Below, piece by piece: positions 4,345 to 6,388 of a stretch of DNA of 6,388 nt; the stretch's first letter is position 1, and the number at the start of each line of letters is the position of its first letter. The DNA comes from an uncultured Veillonella sp. GTDB lineage: Bacteria > Bacillota > Negativicutes > Veillonellales > Veillonellaceae. The notes beneath the pieces were generated by a model. It did no database searches and was not told where the DNA came from. It saw nothing but the letters and a program-made list of their open reading frames with translations. Position numbers and translations under genes: made by a program. The stretch lies in assembly GCA_900550175.1 (NCBI GenBank), contig URQX01000093.1, positions 1-6,388 of the forward strand, in the 5' to 3' direction.

Positions 4345-6388
4345 ATGGCAAAAAAGCAAACACCTATGATGGAGCAGTATTTAGATATTAAATCTAGATA
4401 TTCTGAAGAATTACTGTTCTTTCGTTTAGGTGACTTTTATGAATTATTTAATGATGATGCTTTAATTGCATCTCGTGAACTTAATATAACCTTAACCGGT
4501 CGCCCAACAGGAGATGAGGAACGCACACCGATGTGTGGCGTTCCTTTTCATGCTGCTGAAAGCTATATAGAAACATTGGTAAAAAAAGGTTATAAGGTTG
4601 CTATTTGTGAACAATTAGAAGATCCTAAAGCAGTTAAAGGCATCGTTAAACGCGACGTTATTAAGGTCATTACACCAGGGACTGTAATGACTGAAAATGG
4701 CAATGATGCACGGTCAAATAACTTTTTATCGTTATTTTATATGGTAAAAGATGCATGGATACTCGTATTTTCTGATGTATCTACAGGAGAAGTTATTTGG
4801 CATCGTATTACTGATTGTGAAAAACGAAGTGATATGTTTGATGCACTCAGCATGTATCGTCCAAGTGAAATCATATTGCCTGAGGGAACCGTACTACCAC
4901 AAGATATAAAAGACTTTATGGATAATCAATTCAGTAATATTGTATTATCTCCATTTAGTACATATCACACACAACGTGAAGTAGCGGAAAAAGCGGTTAC
5001 TCATTTTGGTGATCTAGGACTCATGGAAGAGGATGTATGGGAAGCATTAGGCTATATGCTCTTATATTTAGAGGATATTATTAAGTCGGAAATTTCTCAC
5101 ATTAACTATGTTCATCAATTGAGTGTAGGTAATCGCTTGATTTTAGATACGTCTTCTTTACGTCATTTAGAGATTACTCATAACTTACGAGATGGTGGGC
5201 AAAAAGGGACATTACTTGATGTACTTGATCGTACATTGACACCAATGGGGGCTCGTCTTTTAAAACAATGGCTCGAAAGTCCATTGACGGATGTTAATCA
5301 AATTCAGCGTAGACAAGCCGCTGTAGCAGAACTGATTACACGTGGTGCAGAACGTTCCCATATCCGTAGCTTACTGGACTGTATTTATGATTTTGAGCGT
5401 ATTGTAGGACGTGTAGAAACTGGTTCTGTATCACCACGTGATTTAACAGCACTTCGTGAGTCGTTAGCTGTTTTACCAGATATTAAAAATGTATTAAGTA
5501 CATGTGCCAGTTTATCATTAACTTCCATTAATGATCGTATTCAAGATCATAAAGATATATATGACTTATTATGTCGTGCTATTGCTGATCAGCCAGCACT
5601 GACATTAAAGGAAGGACGAGTTATTAAAGATGGTTTTAATCCGGATTTAGATGAACTACGTTCATTGGCTACAAATAGTGAACAATGGCTGGCTAAGATG
5701 GAAGCTGACATCAAAGAAGCTACAGGTTTATCTAAGATTAAAACTGGCTATAATAAGGTGTTTGGTTACTATTTTGAAGTATCTCACAGTAAATCTGAGC
5801 AAGTACCGGATTACTTCATTCGCAAACAAACCTTAGCTAATGCAGAGCGTTATATTACACCGGAATTAAAAGAGTTTGAAATCAAAATTCTTAGCGCTAA
5901 AGACAAGATAATTGCTTTAGAACATGAACTATATCAACAATTACGAAATGATATTAAGCTCGTTATAAAAGATGTACAAGAAACAGCTCGTGCTCTTGCC
6001 GAGCTTGATGTATTAGGTTCCTTAGCACTGGTAGGATATGAAGAGAATTATATTTGTCCTACCATTGTAATGAATGGACAAATTAATATTCGTGATGGAC
6101 GTCATCCTGTTATTGAAAAATTCTTAAAACGTGAGGTGTTTGTACCGAATGATATCGTTTTAAATCATGATGATGAGGAGTTCTTACTTATTACAGGACC
6201 TAACATGGCGGGTAAATCAACGTACATGCGTCAAGCGGCTATTTTAATGATTATGGCTCAAATTGGTTCTTTCATTCCTGCTCGTGAAGCATCTATTTCA
6301 CCTGTAGATCGTATCTTTACGCGCGTAGGTGCAAGTGATGATATTTCTACTGGTCAAAGTACGTTCATGGTAGAAATGAAAGAGGTAG
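4345..6388 (+). CDS. mutS: DNA mismatch repair ATPase MutS, 3'-truncated by window edge
   Basis: Recognises base mismatches and small loops after replication and recruits MutL. The ATG at 4345 follows the miaB stop by 2 bases, with AAGGGGT just upstream as a moderate ribosome binding site overlapping the end of miaB. The frame is open to the edge and gives 681 of roughly 860-880 residues. Domain I (about 5-115) has the mismatch-wedging Phe-x-Glu motif at Phe31-Tyr32-Glu33 (RLGDFYELF) and PMCGVPFHA. A connector domain follows, then the lever/clamp region (about 260-575) with LRDGGQKGTLLDVLDRTLTP-type core residues and KTGYNKVFGYYFEVS. The ATPase domain starts near 590, with DGRHPVIE, Walker A GPNMAGKST at 618-626, RIFTRVGASDD, and STGQSTFMVEM at 668-678. 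The Walker B (DEIGRGTS-type), dimerisation helices and C-terminal tail lie beyond the edge. The Phe-x-Glu motif marks it as repair MutS1 and not MutS2. mutL often follows mutS in related genomes, but that cannot be seen here. Confidence 0.97.
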   Translation, partial: MAKKQTPMMEQYLDIKSRYSEELLFFRLGDFYELFNDDALIASRELNITLTGRPTGDEERTPMCGVPFHAAESYIETLVKKGYKVAICEQLEDPKAVKGIVKRDVIKVITPGTVMTENGNDARSNNFLSLFYMVKDAWILVFSDVSTGEVIWHRITDCEKRSDMFDALSMYRPSEIILPEGTVLPQDIKDFMDNQFSNIVLSPFSTYHTQREVAEKAVTHFGDLGLMEEDVWEALGYMLLYLEDIIKSEISHINYVHQLSVGNRLILDTSSLRHLEITHNLRDGGQKGTLLDVLDRTLTPMGARLLKQWLESPLTDVNQIQRRQAAVAELITRGAERSHIRSLLDCIYDFERIVGRVETGSVSPRDLTALRESLAVLPDIKNVLSTCASLSLTSINDRIQDHKDIYDLLCRAIADQPALTLKEGRVIKDGFNPDLDELRSLATNSEQWLAKMEADIKEATGLSKIKTGYNKVFGYYFEVSHSKSEQVPDYFIRKQTLANAERYITPELKEFEIKILSAKDKIIALEHELYQQLRNDIKLVIKDVQETARALAELDVLGSLALVGYEENYICPTIVMNGQINIRDGRHPVIEKFLKREVFVPNDIVLNHDDEEFLLITGPNMAGKSTYMRQAAILMIMAQIGSFIPAREASISPVDRIFTRVGASDDISTGQSTFMVEMKEV

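Larger units (their letters stand above)
1275..6388 (+). other. Probable operon: PHP phosphoesterase, P-loop/Asp23 protein, miaB, mutS (continues past the window)
   Basis: Four co-directional genes are separated by 15, 8 and 2 bases, with no terminator-like hairpin between them. A terminator lies upstream and a TATAAT box stands before the first gene. Two of the three internal ribosome binding sites overlap the end of the preceding coding sequence (those of miaB and mutS). Co-transcription is therefore likely, although internal promoters inside coding sequence cannot be excluded by eye. Confidence 0.8.

Noticed and set aside
4194..4391. Plus-strand frame overlapping the end of miaB and start of mutS
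   Set aside because: It is out of frame with two recognised proteins whose conserved motifs run through the same bases.
5651..5836. Small plus-strand frame inside mutS
   Set aside because: It is an alternative frame of the conserved MutS core (KTGYNKVFGYYFEVS region), with no independent support.
6361..6388. mutS ending early as a truncated or broken gene
   Set aside because: The frame is still open at the last base and the sequence is canonical up to there; the loss of Walker B and the C-terminus is due to the window edge.

Overview
The window is an ordinary-looking piece of a low-G+C bacterial chromosome with every gene on the + strand. AT-rich codon choice, strong AGGAGG-type ribosome binding sites, a bacterial ProRS with an inserted editing domain, an Asp23/Gls24-type domain and a miaB-mutS gene pair all point to a Firmicutes-type genome. 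My best guess is the Negativicutes, possibly Veillonella or a close relative; this rests on the general look of the proteins, not on a search.

Layout: (1) 1-1181 is the 3' two-thirds of proS (prolyl-tRNA synthetase), cut by the left edge. (2) 1182-1298 is the only real intergenic gap (117 bp). It holds a strong hairpin-plus-T-run terminator for proS and then a TATAAT box for the next transcript. (3) 1299-6388 is a tight co-directional cluster with gaps of 15, 8 and 2 bp: a PHP-domain phosphoesterase of the TrpH/YciV (RNase AM) type, an uncharacterised protein joining an N-terminal P-loop NTPase-like region to a C-terminal Asp23/Gls24 domain, miaB (tRNA ms2i6A37 methylthiotransferase), and mutS (mismatch recognition ATPase), cut by the right edge just after the Walker A and STFMVEM motifs.

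The cluster reads as a housekeeping operon for nucleic-acid maintenance: RNA end or nucleotide turnover (PHP), tRNA modification (MiaB) and DNA mismatch repair (MutS). The P-loop/Asp23 protein is the one member without an obvious job and is the most interesting object here. I see no mobile element, CRISPR array, RNA gene or sign of recent horizontal transfer. No wholly new system is evident; the findings are modest and concern the P-loop/Asp23 fusion, its setting, its A-tracts and the compact promoter.
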